NCBI GenBank assembly: GCA_018398575.1 | Contig: JAGTXZ010000006.1 | Span: forward strand, 744,001 to 808,000 | Origin: Ampelomyces quisqualis | Taxonomy: Eukaryota; Ascomycota; Dothideomycetes; Pleosporales; Phaeosphaeriaceae | DNA length: 64,000 nucleotides | Direction: 5' to 3' | Shown here: in pieces, positions 9,955-21,097 of the stretch | Position numbering within the stretch: the stretch's first letter is position 1 | Layout: every line of letters begins with the position of its first letter | The notes under the pieces: model-generated | Databases searched by the model: none | The model's input: only the letters and a program-made list of their open reading frames with translations | What the model was told of the DNA's origin: nothing | Translations under genes and position numbers: made by a program

Positions 9955-11982
9955 ATGTTAAGAATGTATGGTATTCTTACAGTCTTCTTTTCACTCCTTC
10001 ACATAGCTTCCTCTGCTTCGGTTGCTATAAATCGCAGCGGCTGGTCTGCGACCGCAGACAGTCTCGAGCCAGGGAATGAACCGGCGAAAGCACTCGATGG
10101 CAATGCTTCATCACTATGGCATTCCAGATACAGTCCAGCGCCTGTAGACACGCTGCCCAACTGGATCATAGTGGATATGAAATCAACCTTCAACGTCCAT
10201 GCTGTTTCTATCCAACCGCGACCAAGCAGCAATAGCAACGGCAGGGTAGGCAGCCACAAAGTCGAGGTCTCGACAGACAACAGCAACTGGCAACTTGTTG
10301 CGCTCGGAACATACAACAATGATGCGACGACTAAGAAGACCACTTTCGTAACAAGGCAGGCGAGGTACATCAGAATTACAGCGACTTCGGAAGCCCAGAG
10401 CGCAGCCAATCAATGGACCACAATCGCAGAAATCAACGCCTTCCACGACGTTGTGAACTCTACACCTACACCATACACCCCTCCTGCCGCTGGGAAAGGA
10501 CTATGGGAGAAGACAGTCGATTTCCCCCTCGTACCCGTTGCAGTGTCGCTGCTCACCAACGGCAAGCTACTGATCTGGTCGGCCTATGCAAGAGACAACT
10601 TTGGCGGTGAACGGGGCTACACACAGACGGGTATATACGACCCAGACACGGGAGAGTCAACTCAACTGCAAGTTTCCAACACGCAACACGACATGTTTTG
10701 TCCTGGCATTTCCCTCGACTTCAACGGTCGGGTTATCGTCACGGGTGGAAGTAACGCAGCCAAGACAAGCATTTACGAGCCGGCGACTAATGCCTGGATC
10801 GCAGCTCCGAATATGCAGATTGCTCGTGGTTATCAATCAAGTACTACTTGCACCGACGGTCGCGTGTTCACTATCGGCGGCTCGTGGAGTGGAGGCAGGG
10901 GCGGAAAGGATGGCGAGATATATGATTCCACGACAAACGCTTGGTCTAAGCTGCCAGGTGCACTTGTCAGCCCGATGCTCACAAATGATGCTGGAGGTAT
11001 TTGGCGATCAGACAACCATGCGTGGCTTTTTGGATGGAAGAACAAGACAGTCTTCCAGGCTGGGCCGTCGATTGCGATGAATTGGTACGACACGACCGGA
11101 TCTGGATCTACTACAGGTGCAGGCAATCGGCTGGATGATGGTCATGCTATGAGTAAGCCCTGATCAATCACTGCTATGAGATACATGCTGATTTGATTTC
11201 CAACAGACGGCAACGCGATCATGTATGATGCCACAGCCGGGAAGATCCTGACCGCAGGTGGGGCCCCCAGCTATGAAGACAGCGACGCTCGTACAAACGC
11301 CTACGTTGTGACGATTGGAACGCCCAAGACCAATCCCACTGTCTTAAAGACACAAAACATGGCCTACGCTAGGTCTTTTGCGAACGGCGTCGTTCTCCCA
11401 GATGGCACCGTAATCGTCACCGGTGGTCAAGCAAGAGCAAAACCCTTCCAGGATACCACAGCTGCTCTCGTTCCTGAACTCTGGAGTCCCGTCACAGGGA
11501 CCTGGACACAACTCAATCCCATGGCAATCCCCCGAACCTACCACTCTGTTGCCATACTTATGCCAGACGCGACAGTATTCCAGGGAGGAGGCGGTCTTTG
11601 CGGTCAATGTAGCGGCGCGCCCGAGTCCAACCATTTTGACGCGGAAATATTCGTACCGCCTTACCTGCTCAACACGGACGGATCCCGACGTGCGAGGCCG
11701 AGTATAAGTGCGGCGGCATCAAAGGTCAGGGTCGGTGCTAGCTTGGTTGTCACCGCCAGCTCTGGAGTGACCAAGTTTGCGCTGATTCGATTTGGTACGG
11801 CGACGCATGCGGTCAACACTGACCAGCGGAGGATCCCCTTGACGCCGACAGTGAGTGGCACGAGCTACACGATTACAGTTCCTGCGGATCCGGGTGTTTC
11901 GCTCCCGGGTTTCTGGCTCTTGTTTGCGCTTGACGATGCAGGGACACCGAGTATTGGCAAGATGATTCAGGTTACTTTGTGA
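9955..11982 (+). CDS. Secreted galactose oxidase (AA5), 657 aa
   Basis: Copper-radical alcohol oxidase that oxidises the C6 hydroxyl of galactose to an aldehyde and releases H2O2. Exons 9955-11152 and 11207-11982. Residues 1-20 form a signal peptide, followed by an F5/8-type C (CBM32-like) galactose-binding domain to about 160, a Kelch seven-bladed propeller and a C-terminal Ig-like domain (DUF1929). All residues of the copper site and cofactor known from Fusarium galactose oxidase have counterparts: Cys in FCPG and Tyr in RGYQSS (thioether pair), the stacking Trp in GGSWSG, Tyr-His in RTYHS, and His in GTATHAVN. The length is close to the 680-residue Fusarium preproprotein. The closeness of the motifs favours true galactose oxidase over glyoxal oxidase or another AA5 subfamily. 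Confidence 0.95.
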
Positions 11983-12580
11983 TTAGCACATGCCACGTTT
12001 TTCGTTTTTGGTGCTGGTGCTGGTCGAACCCTGAGATTACTAGCATGGTGCGATGGAGGCGCCTTTTTCTTTTGTTAAGTAGTATACTCGTTAGTAAATA
12101 TAGCTGAGGCCGACGAGCCATGGCAGCCAAGTGCATAGATACAATCTCTATTGTTGCGGTGCGGTACAAAGAAATGACATATCCGGCACGCAGGGGAACC
12201 GAGTATACGGTAGCACATTCAGGACAAGAGCCGTCTTGCCAGCCAGAGACTTCGGAATAGCAGAAGGCAACAATCGATTGGCGTTGCAGTGAAAGGCCAA
12301 AGTAGGGAGTACCGGTACCTAGGTAGAAGTAACCTCACACTGTACAACCTTGAGAGGCACGTTATTTGCCGAGACATGGAGCCCTTGCGGCGTCCGTTGA
12401 GAAGATTATTAGATGAGCGGGCGAGCGAGGGAGCTTGACCGTGGAGTTTTGATACGGCCAAGCTGTAGCCGAAGAAGTGCCGCCATTACCTGCTCGCGCA
12501 AAACCAGCCCGACCAACGACGCAATTCGCGATACCCGCCCGCCTACCCAGCTCTGCCTTCGTGACCGCGCCCACGCCACG
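11983..12580. other. Intergenic region galactose oxidase / succinyl-CoA ligase
   Basis: No gene recognised. The right half forms the promoter and leader of the succinyl-CoA ligase gene. Open frames here, such as the minus-strand frame 12409-12750, overlap that gene and carry no motif. Confidence 0.5.
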
Positions 12581-13926
12581 ATGCAGGCCCTCCGACACCC
12601 CCTGCGCTCGGCGCTCTCCAAGTCCGCGACCAGGCAGTATGCGACAGGCTCTTCGCAGTATGCCGAGACGATCAAGAACCTACGCATCAACGGCGACACC
12701 AAGGTGCTCTTCCAGGGCTTCACTGGAAAGCAGGGCACGTGAGTCGACATTCACCGGCGCCGCCAAAAGCTGTGACATGCCGGGCGGCTTGCTAAGTCAG
12801 GGCAGGTTCCACGCACAGCAAGCCATCGAGTACGGTATGCGCCAAACCCACCACTAGCCTCCACCCCCCAAGAAGATGGCGTTGACGCAGAACCAAAGGC
12901 ACCAATGTCGTCGGAGGCACAAACCCCAAGAAGGCAGGCTCAGAGCATCTCGGCAAGCCCGTGTTTGCCAGTGTAGCAGACGCCATCCAGCAGACGGGGG
13001 CTTCCGCATCGGCCATTTTCGTCCCGTACGCCAACCCCGCCAGACATGTGCTGGCCTGCAATGCAAAAGTATGTAAAAGCTGACATTCAGGCAGCCCACC
13101 GGTAGCCGCGAAGAGTATCGAGGAGGCCATTGCTGCCGAGGTGCCTCTGATTGTGACGTGGGTAGACACTTTGCATGTATACCGCAGACACAAAAGCTCA
13201 CATGGCACAGTATCACCGAGGGCATTCCGCAACACGGTACGTCAGGACAGAATGAAGCCTGGGCTTTGAAGCTGACAACAGTAGACATGGTCCGCATCAC
13301 CGACATGCTCAAGTCACAGAACAAGTCCCGCATGGTCGGACCCAACTGCCCCGGCATTATCGCTCCTGTAGGCTCACTTGCCATGCAGTCTTCCAGACCA
13401 ATGCTAACACGCTCTCTTTATGCAGGGACAATGCAAGATTGGCATCATGCCCGGCTTCATCCACAAGCGTGGCCGCGTTGGTATCGTGTCTCGCTCCGGA
13501 ACCCTCACCTACGAAGCCGTGAACCAGACCACGCAAGCCGGTCTTGGCCAGTCGCTCGTCGTCGGCATTGGCGGTGATCCCTTCTCTGGAACCAACTTCA
13601 TTGACTGCTTGAAGGTCTTCCTGGAGGATGAAGAGACAGATGGTATCATCATGATTGGAGAAATTGGAGGCTCTGCTGAGGAGGATGCGGCCGACTTCCT
13701 CAAGGAGTACAACACGGCCAACAAGCCCGTAGTCAGCTTTATTGCTGGTATCTCCGCACCGCCAGGAAGGAGAATGGGCCATGCTGGAGCCATTGTGAGT
13801 GGAGGAAAGGGTGACGCCAACTCGAAGATCAACGCTCTCGAGGCTGCTGGTGTCGTTGTCGAGCGCTCGCCTGCTGCGCTCGGAAAGACGCTGTACGACC
13901 AGTTTGTCAAGCGTGATCTGATATAA
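12581..13926 (+). CDS. Succinyl-CoA ligase alpha subunit, mitochondrial, 328 aa
   Basis: TCA-cycle enzyme subunit that interconverts succinyl-CoA and succinate with nucleotide phosphorylation. Seven exons: 12581-12738, 12806-12834, 12899-13025, 13095-13157, 13211-13236, 13285-13367, 13426-13926. The first 20 or so residues are rich in Arg, Ser and Ala, as in a mitochondrial presequence. The Rossmann CoA-binding domain follows (VLFQGFTGKQGTFHAQQ), then GGTNPKKAG, ITEGIPQHDMVR and GPNCPGI. The phosphorylated histidine lies in GHAGAIVSGG. Length matches the family (about 330 aa). Two exons are under 30 nt, which makes this gene easy to misannotate. The start is the only ATG that gives a presequence. 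Confidence 0.96.
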
Positions 13927-14229
13927 GCGCCTCGAAGTGCCTGGTGTCGCGGTCGAAAGGTCTCATGGCCAAGCAAGTGTAGGTTTGAGCCGCTACAGTG
14001 TGGAGCAGTCTTGTGCCAGCCTGTGCATTGTACATTCAGTCATGTAGAGTAAATTCACGCTTGCATCAGATACATGCACTCTGATTGGTGTTATGTAGAC
14101 GTCCAGTGGTTTTTGTGTTCCGTCACATGCGAGAAGCTGAGGCGATCGCTAGGGTCAGTCAGTGCATGGTTCTCCGAGCAGCAGCAACCTCGCCCAGCAT
14201 CGACCGCGCTCACCACCACCACCACCACC
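13927..14229. other. Short intergenic region
   Basis: 3' flank of succinyl-CoA ligase and 5' leader of the methyltransferase gene, ending in a CACCACC run directly before the ATG at 14230. The frame of the next gene stays open back to 14074, but that extension looks like untranslated leader. Confidence 0.5.
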
Positions 14230-15276
14230 ATGTCCAAAGCCAAGACGAAGAAAGCCCGCCGCGAACTCAAGCGCGACGGAATCCGCAAAATCGCCGCCCA
14301 CCAGCGCCGAACCGCCAAAGCCGCCACAACACCCACAAACGCACCCAAACCACCTCCAAAGAAACACCAGAAAATGGCCGACACACCGGCGCCAATCCAA
14401 GCCTCTCAAAAACACGCCGTCCCCTTCGGGCCCTACGAACACATCCTGCTCGTCGGCGAAGGCGACTTCAGCTTCACGCGCAGCCTCGCCCTCCACCACG
14501 GCTGCGCCAACATCACAGCAACCAGCCACGACACGCGCGCCGCCCTACACGAAAAATACCCCACATTCCCCGCCATCCACGCGACACTCACCTCGCTGAC
14601 GCCGCCCGTGCCCATCCACCACGCCATCGACGCAACAAAGCTATCCACCTACAAACACGTGCAGTGTGTGCGCGACGACGGCCTCACCGGCTGGGACACG
14701 GTGGTGTTCCAGTTCCCGCATACAGGCGGCTTGTCTACGGATGTGAATAGGCAGGTGCGTGCGAATCAGGCGCTGCTCGTGGCGTTTTTCGCGTCGTGTC
14801 TGGAAGCGAGCACGCGGCGACAGCGGCTTGATGGGTTGGTGGCGCAGGCGCAGGCGCAGGCGCAGGGTCGGGATGCCAGTGCGGTGCGGCGGCGCGGCGC
14901 GTTCCTGCGTATGGGCGGGCGCATTGTTGTTACGCTGTTTGAGGGGGAGCCGTATTCGCTGTGGAATGTGCGGGATTTGGCCCGGCATGTTGGGTTGAGG
15001 GTGGTGGAGAGTTGGAAGTTTGATTTTGCTGCCTTTGAGGGGTATAGCCATGTTAGGACGCTGGGGGCCATTGATGGCGGAGGCGGCTGGAAGGGCGAGG
15101 ATAGGGATGCGAGGACGTATGTTTTTGAAAAGGTGCCGCTGGTGCCGGATAGTGAGGAGGAGGGGGAGTTGGAGAAGATGGGGGTGAAGATGGGGGTGAA
15201 GATGGGGGTGAAGAAGGGGAAGGGGAGGGTGAAGAGGAAGAGAAGGGGCAGTGAGAGTGAGAGTGAGGACGATTGA
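14230..15276 (+). CDS. Bmt5-like 25S rRNA (uridine-N3) methyltransferase, 348 aa
   Basis: Rossmann-fold methyltransferase of the DUF2431/Bmt5 family, which in yeast methylates a uridine of 25S rRNA at N3 in the nucleolus. A Lys/Arg/Ala-rich N-terminus (1-60) leads into HILLVGEGDFSFTRSLA, the SAM-binding start of this family. FQFPHTGG, NQALLVAFFASC and IVVTLFEGEPYSLWNV are further family blocks. The C-terminus is highly charged, with a repeated MGVK unit at about 318-330 and a Lys/Arg/Ser/Glu tail typical of nucleolar proteins. I start at 14230, in a CCACCACCATGTCC context, rather than at the earlier in-frame ATG at 14074, because the upstream residues are not conserved-looking. Confidence 0.88.
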   Translation: MSKAKTKKARRELKRDGIRKIAAHQRRTAKAATTPTNAPKPPPKKHQKMADTPAPIQASQKHAVPFGPYEHILLVGEGDFSFTRSLALHHGCANITATSHDTRAALHEKYPTFPAIHATLTSLTPPVPIHHAIDATKLSTYKHVQCVRDDGLTGWDTVVFQFPHTGGLSTDVNRQVRANQALLVAFFASCLEASTRRQRLDGLVAQAQAQAQGRDASAVRRRGAFLRMGGRIVVTLFEGEPYSLWNVRDLARHVGLRVVESWKFDFAAFEGYSHVRTLGAIDGGGGWKGEDRDARTYVFEKVPLVPDSEEEGELEKMGVKMGVKMGVKKGKGRVKRKRRGSESESEDD

Positions 15277-15433
15277 TGCTGGACAAAATTGCAGTGATTT
15301 CTTTCCTGCAATTGTTTTGGACCGGGAGAGGTCCGTGGATCAGAGTGGACTGTGTCGCATCCAACGCTCAAAAACGCCACGCCAAACGCCTCGCTATGCC
15401 GAACAACAAAAGGAACCTTTCCGCACCAACCCC

Positions 15434-16825
15434 TCACATTATATACACCTTGCGCACCTCGGTCTCCCTCCACGCCTCACCCTTGATCCCTCCGACCGGA
15501 TCCCTCACCCACCCACTCTCCGTCCCGACCTTTTTATTAAACGCTCTGAGTCGATCGCTGCCGTATATCCGCCCGTTCGGCAGCACCACCGGGTCGTTCT
15601 CCACTATGCTCTTGGTGTGGTGTGCATACGGGACGTTGCGCGCTAGTTCGTTGAGCTCGGTGCTGCAGATGGGGCATACTGTACTCGTGGACGACGAGGC
15701 GTTGGCGGACGACGACGTGTATGCGGAGTGGCAGGCGGGTGTCTTCAGCGCCGAAAGGCCGGCAGACAAGGCGATGTGGAGGAGCGGTCGAGGTGGGAGT
15801 GAGTAGAGGTTGTGATGGGTCGTGAGGAAGAGGGATGCAAGGTGCGTCCAGCGAGAGGGAGAGTAGAGAGACTACACGACAGTCAGTCAGCCAAACAGTC
15901 AGAAAACAAAATATCAACACCACATACCACATAAGGCTCCACCTCATCCCAAGGCCTGTACGCAAGCAATCCAGCCGCTCTCCTCAGCAAATCAAAATCC
16001 CCACTCCCGCTCAAATACCTCTTCGCATGCGCCCTCGCCTCAACCAACTTCATCTCCCCGCCTCCCCCGCCGATACTCACTCCCTCGCCCTCGACGCCAT
16101 CCATGCCACTCATCCCCGCCTCATGCCCCTGCCTGACCAGCTCAATGTACTGCTGCAGCCTGAGTTCAAACTCCAACATACTCGCGCTCTTCTTCAACTC
16201 CTTGCCATGTTCCTTGCACCATTCCAACGCAAGACTAGAGCTCATACCCTCGCGCAAACTGCGCTCGATGCGATGACACGCAACAAACGCATCCACATCA
16301 ACGAGTTCCGCAATGCCCTTGCTCTGCGCCAAATGCGCCGCCGACTCGGAATAGCCTTCGCGGAGCAGGTAATCGACCAGCAGGCGCGCCAGCCGCGTGC
16401 GCGACCACTCGTCGTACTGCACGTCCACGAGACTGCCTACTTGGTACAGATCTTGCAAATGGCGTATGCGCGCTTTCGCGCTGGCGTGTATGGCCATTTC
16501 CTCGGCGTGCAGGACCTCGAGCTTTCTCTTCAGGCCCTGCAATTTGCTGATCATGGCGTCGAGCGAGGCGAGCGTGGTTTCCGGCGGGGCTTGGGATGCG
16601 GCTTTGGTGGTGGCGGAGAGAGTCGTCGTCGTGTTGGTTGACGAGTGCTCGATGACGCGCTGAGCGTTTTTGAAGTTGCGCCGCGAGAGCTCGTAGGGCA
16701 TGCGCAGGAGGGGTTGGTCCTATGGAGACGTGTTAGTGTTATGCATCTGGTGTTCAATCAAAGGCGAGGTGTACGAGGAGCAGGTGGGACTCTGCGTTGA
16801 GCCTCGTTGAACTAAGCTCCGCCAT
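15434..16825 (-). CDS. Gid9/Fyv10 (MAEA-type) subunit of the GID/CTLH ubiquitin ligase, 426 aa
   Basis: RING-containing subunit of the GID E3 complex, which in yeast marks gluconeogenic enzymes for degradation. Exons on the minus strand: 16775-16825, 15928-16719, 15434-15871. The first exon encodes only 17 residues (MAELSSTRLNAESHLLL) and joins to DQPLLRMPYELSRRNFK, a hallmark of Fyv10/MAEA. LisH (RLLVDYLLREGYSESAAHLA), CTLH (HRIERSLREGM...LEWCKEH) and CRA regions follow in order. The C-terminal CPICSTELNELARNVPYAHH is the unusual RING of this family. It is convergent with the methyltransferase gene, 157 bp apart. The family identification is firm. Confidence 0.93.
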
Positions 16826-17315
16826 GGCGGGCGATGAGGTGAACGAGCGAGTGGTCAGTGATGTCAGATTAGTTGGGTAGAGTTCCGAGGTGTATGGTAT
16901 GAGCTTCATCAAGCTTTGTCAGCGAGCGAAAGATAGTGGGCGTGATATGGTATGACTATGGAGTGGTCAAGTTGAGCTTGCAAGTTGCCGGTACCGCGAC
17001 TGGGTGGGTCGGCACGTGCGGAACACCAACCTGTGGCTAGCTGGAAAATGACGTGGGCAACATACATTGCTTTGGTCTATGTGATATCATTCTGTTCGTA
17101 AACCATGATTCTAAAAACTCCTCTAAAGCCCAATGCATAGTAATCCAGAATCCAGATGCCTCTACTCACACAGCAAGGCACTGAAGCAGGTCGCGCGGAG
17201 CTGCCAGCCTACTGCAGAGGTATCCTGAACCCTGCTCCAAGGCCATTACTTTTGCTGCACGCGTCCCGCAGTTCAAGAGGCGCGCGCAAGTTGCGAAAAC
17301 ACTATCCATACCCCT
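16826..17315. other. Spacer between Gid9 and Arb1 genes
   Basis: Promoter region of Gid9 (minus strand) and 3' flank of Arb1. No further gene recognised. Confidence 0.5.
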
Positions 17316-19291
17316 CTAAAGAGCACCAGTCGACGTCATCTTCTTTCGGAGATGGTTCTTGTACTCGCCAATGCTTCCATCCCATCGACGGACAGTCTTG
17401 TGCTCGCACACCATGATGTCCCTTGCAATCTTGTCGAGCAATCTGTCGCATGTCAGTATATTTGCATCCAAGTAGGTACGAGGGGTACTCACCGGAAGTC
17501 GTGGGATACGACGACGACACCTCCACTGAATGCGTTGATGGCGTCAGCCAAACTGTCAATGGTTGGGATATCGAGACCGTTGGTAGGCTCGTCGAGTAGC
17601 AACATGTTGGGTCCCTCAATGGCCAGGAGCGCAAATACGATACGAGACTTCTGGCCATCGGAAAGAGTAGCCATCTTGGCCGTCTGTCCTTCACCGGTAA
17701 GACCATAACGACCGAGCTGCTGACGCCAGTATTGGTAGTCCTGACTGATGTGGGAGAACTTGTCGCGGACGAAATCGAGCGAGGACTTTGTGAGATCGAG
17801 CTGCTCGGCAGAGTGCTGGCTGTACACACCAAGCTTCAAGTGCGTATGGCGCGACACGACACCGCTCGTCGGGCTGAGCTTGCCTGTGAAGATGTTGAGT
17901 AGAGTCGATTTGCCGACACCGTTGGGTCCGACGAGGGCTGTTCGCGAGTCCATGTCAACACCAAAGTCCAGGTTCTCGTACAAGTTGTCCTTTTTATCGC
18001 CAGAGTAAGAGAAGGTAACGTCGTCGAGCGAGAGCACAGGCGGAGGCAGCTTCTCGACATCGGCAAAGCGGAAGGTGAAGACACGGTCGGCCACGACTGG
18101 CTCAATGAGACCGTCGGCCTCCATCTTGTCGAGAATCTTCTGGCGGGACTTGGCCTGCCTGACCAAGTTGGCGTAGGTACCAGCGGATGCGATGAACTTC
18201 TTGATGTGCTTGATCTCGTCTTGCTGCTTCTCGTAGGCCTTGGTCTGGTTGACCTCCTGCTCAGTTCGGGTCTTGATGTAGGTGTCGTAGTTACCGCCAT
18301 AGTAGAGGAGCTGCTTCATGCGCATGTCAATCATGTTGGTGCACACGCCGTTCAGGAAATCCATCGAGTGGGACACGAGGATGAGGGTGCGGTCCCACTT
18401 TTTCATGTACTCCTCGAGCCACACACAGGCTTCCAGGTCCAAATGGGCTGTGGGATCGTCGAGCAACAGGAGCGCGGGCTTGACGAAGAGCGCCTTGCCG
18501 AGGGCGACACGCATGCGCCATCCACCGGACATGTCCTTGGTCTTCTTGTTGATGGTGACCTTGTTGAAGCCGAGACCGGTGAGGATGAGCGAGGCGCGGG
18601 TGTGGAAGGTCGAGGGGTCCATGTCTTCTTGACGCTGTCTGGGGGTTAGTTATGCTGTCTGATGATGCAGGTCAGCTGTGGCGTGGCGTACCTCGTAGAT
18701 CTCTTCGAGGATGGGGCTGTCGGGGCCGTCCTTCTCGAGGATGTCCTCGGCCAGCTTCTCCAGACGCGCGAGCTCGTTCTCTGCCTCGCGGACGACCCAC
18801 TCAAGGGCGCCCAGCTCCGTCTTGGGGGCGCCCTGGTTCAGCAGGTAGATGTCGATGTGGTCGGGGAAGGGGAACTCGCGCTTGTCGATGGCCTTGAGCA
18901 GCGTCGTCTTGCCGCAGCCGTTCTCGCCGAGCAGGCCGTAGCGGCGGCCGTAGGTGACTTCGAGCGTGGTGTCGTTGAAGAGGACGCGGCCGTGGAACAC
19001 CAGCGACGCCGAGGTGATCTTGACGTCGCGCGAGGCCTGCAGCGAGGCGAGGACGCCCGTGGTGACGCGGTCCGAGAGGCCGTGCTTGTCCTCCTGCATG
19101 GTGAGCTTCTTGACCTCCTCGTTGAGCTCGAGATCCTCGGCGGGCTCGTCGTCGCCATTGACCGACGACGCCTTGGAGGCGTTCTTGGAGTTTGCCTTGG
19201 ACCCCAGCCTCGAGGCGGCCGTCTTCTTGGGCTTTGCGTCGCCCTTCTCGGCGCGCTTAGCATCGCGGGCGGCTTTGGATGCGGAGACCAT
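17316..19291 (-). CDS. ARB1: Arb1-type ABC-F ATPase in ribosome biogenesis, 622 aa
   Basis: Cytosolic/nuclear ABC-F protein with two ATPase cassettes and no membrane domain, needed for 40S and 60S maturation in yeast. Exons on the minus strand: 18692-19291, 17493-18634, 17316-17442. Cassette 1 has Walker A GENGCGKTT, signature MSGGWRMR and Walker B LLLDDPTAHLD. Cassette 2 has GPNGVGKST, LSDGQKSR and LLLDEPTNGLD. The linker KFIASAGTYANLVRQAKSRQK and the C-terminal VVVSHDFRLLDKIA match Arb1 closely. The N-terminus is Lys/Ala-rich. The Asp in place of Glu in the first Walker B is, to my knowledge, normal for Arb1. The start is the ATG followed by VSASKAARDAKRAEKG; an upstream in-frame extension is not conserved-looking. 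Confidence 0.96.
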
Positions 19292-20032
19292 GGTGGCAGT
19301 GTGGTGGGTGGGGAGGGTGAAGGTGCGGCGAGGCGAAGAGATTTCGATGGGATTTTTCGAGTCGAGCAACGTCAGTCGGGCGCGGTGAATCAAGCACCCC
19401 GCTACCACCCACTACCCCACTAGGCCCGGGATAGCGCTCAACAACAAAGCACTTGCTCAGCGCAGATGCAAGAACAGTGCTGGAAGAGACTGGATACGAG
19501 TGACGGGGCACTCAACAGCTCACAAAAATTCGCTGCGTAGTTGTTGCGAGTTCAAGCCCGCCTGTTGTACGGAAGCAATCGCATGTGTATTGAATTTTCG
19601 CTGCTTGTGGCGGGTAACGTGATTCGTATGCCGCGCCCAGCCAATCGGGTCTTCCACAATCCAAACAGTAGTATGTGCTCGCGGGGCAAGTGAAGCGCTG
19701 ATGCCTACTCGAGCATCATATTCATGCTCAACTCTCCAGTATCAGCCCTGCACGTCTCGAAACCTCGTACGCATCACGTTAACAGACTTGTCGGTAAGCA
19801 CCTGAATCCGGACCTAGCTACGAATCACGTGACCTGTCGGTAAGCACCTAAATCCCGACGCAGCTACGAATCACGTGACCCATCGACTGGCTGCAAACAT
19901 GAAAACCCAAGAGGTTCGATTCACAAGCAAACAAATCCTGCGTTGCACTTCTACAATAGACAACAGTGCTAACCAGCTCCAGTCGCTGCCTTACCACCAA
20001 ATGTCCCCACAAAAGATAACGCTCCCCCAAGC
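19292..20032. other. Promoter region of Arb1 and 3' flank of HPP gene
   Basis: No gene recognised. It contains a 46-bp tandem duplication (19789-19880), each copy ending in a TCACGTGA E-box. A plus-strand frame 19875-20402 is mostly antisense to the HPP gene and is rejected. Confidence 0.5.
19789..19880. repeat. 46-bp tandem duplication with TCACGTGA motif
   Basis: Two head-to-tail copies, 19789-19834 and 19835-19880, with 42 of 46 positions identical. Each copy carries ATCACGTGACC. They sit about 500-590 bp upstream of the Arb1 ATG. CACGTG is the core site of Cbf1/bHLH factors. Confidence 0.9.
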
Positions 20033-21097
20033 CTACATATCCCTATGCGTACTCCCACTACGACCCCCATCACTCCTGCTCGGCGCAATAGTAAACTCCG
20101 TACTACTCCTCCCACTCATCACCTTCAACTTGTCCAAATCCCTCTCTTCCTCGCTTCCCATTCCATCTACCCTCCACCTTAGCCTCTCCTTCAGCCTCTC
20201 CAACACCTGCGCCTCCTCGGCGTTCAAACTCAAATCACATGGCAAGATCACCTCCGCGCCAGTAATTCGAACCCAGTCCTCCTCCCGACCACACCCCTGT
20301 TCCTCGGTGCTTTCTTTCCTTTCTTCACTATCCCTCGCATCCGGCACCGTTTCCTCGTCTCGGCTTTTCGCTTTGCTGATATCTAGCGGCGTCCACCAAT
20401 AGATTGGGAATTGGCGTTGAATGTTATTGACTACGAGACCGACAAGTACCATCAGCGTGGTTCCCCACATGACTAGGCCGACGAAATACCACCCCATGGC
20501 TGTGATGGCGGGATCCGTGGCTGCGAGCACGGCTGACGCGCCGCCGGGGGGGTGCACGGTGTTGGTAAGGAGCATGACTGCCGATGCGATGCCGCACGCC
20601 ACGGCGCCTGCGACCCATTGAATCGAGTCGTATTCGGAGTGGTATTGGAAGAGCTTGGATATGCCCACGCCAATGAGTGCGGAGAAGACGTGTCCTAGGA
20701 CAGCGTTGCGAGGTTGTCCAAGTGGTGAACGAACGGCGTTGTATTCCAATATCGCAGACGCGCCCTGTCCATCTTCATCAGTAACACACTCTCTCCCAAA
20801 TATCAAAGAGGTACGTACAAATGAAGCAATCAGCGCCGGGGGATGATGTAGCTGTATACTATCCATGTGATTGAACACACCCGCAACAACCCCCAATCCA
20901 CAAACCGCACCCACGCACGACCAAACTGCCCCAAGCACATTCCCAACATCCCGCCTCTGCACCTCCCTATACCCCAAAAACCGCGAAACGCAAAACGGAA
21001 GTTTGTGCAGCGCCGACGCCGGCACAACGCGGTTCAAATACCGATCAACATCGACATCCCAATCCCGCGCAGCCCTCATCCCACACAACACATCCAT
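20033..21097 (-). CDS. HPP-family integral membrane protein, 336 aa
   Basis: Membrane protein of the HPP family, named for a His-Pro-Pro motif; some plant members transport nitrite, and fungal roles are unknown. Exons on the minus strand: 20819-21097 and 20033-20764, joined across a 54-nt intron (20765-20818) that is in frame and stop-free. Splicing restores ASFGASAILEYNAVRSPLGQPRN, the family core. Other hallmarks are VDRYLNRVVP, VSRFLGYR, HHPPALIASF and TVHPPGGASAVLAA. Four to five hydrophobic helices span about 60-240, followed by a hydrophilic, acidic C-terminal tail of about 120 residues. The start at 21097 is the first ATG; a second candidate lies 7 codons later. Confidence 0.88.
   Translation of the reverse strand: MDVLCGMRAARDWDVDVDRYLNRVVPASALHKLPFCVSRFLGYREVQRRDVGNVLGAVWSCVGAVCGLGVVAGVFNHMDSIQLHHPPALIASFVRTSLIFGRECVTDEDGQGASAILEYNAVRSPLGQPRNAVLGHVFSALIGVGISKLFQYHSEYDSIQWVAGAVACGIASAVMLLTNTVHPPGGASAVLAATDPAITAMGWYFVGLVMWGTTLMVLVGLVVNNIQRQFPIYWWTPLDISKAKSRDEETVPDARDSEERKESTEEQGCGREEDWVRITGAEVILPCDLSLNAEEAQVLERLKERLRWRVDGMGSEEERDLDKLKVMSGRSSTEFTIAPSRSDGGRSGSTHRDM

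Noticed and set aside
6377..11982. Idea that TRK, galactose oxidase and neighbours form a functional cluster
   Set aside because: No shared pathway, regulator or promoter motif; the order looks incidental.
14074..14229. Upstream in-frame extension of the Bmt5-like gene
   Set aside because: The added 52 residues have no family resemblance, and the ATG at 14230 has a better context.
17316..19291. Asp instead of Glu in the first Walker B (LLLDDPT) of Arb1
   Set aside because: I considered an inactivated ATPase site, but this residue is the normal state in Arb1-type proteins as far as I recall.
18662..19423. Long plus-strand frame of 253 codons opposite Arb1 exon 1
   Set aside because: It is the antisense shadow of a GC-rich, strongly coding exon; no motif of its own.
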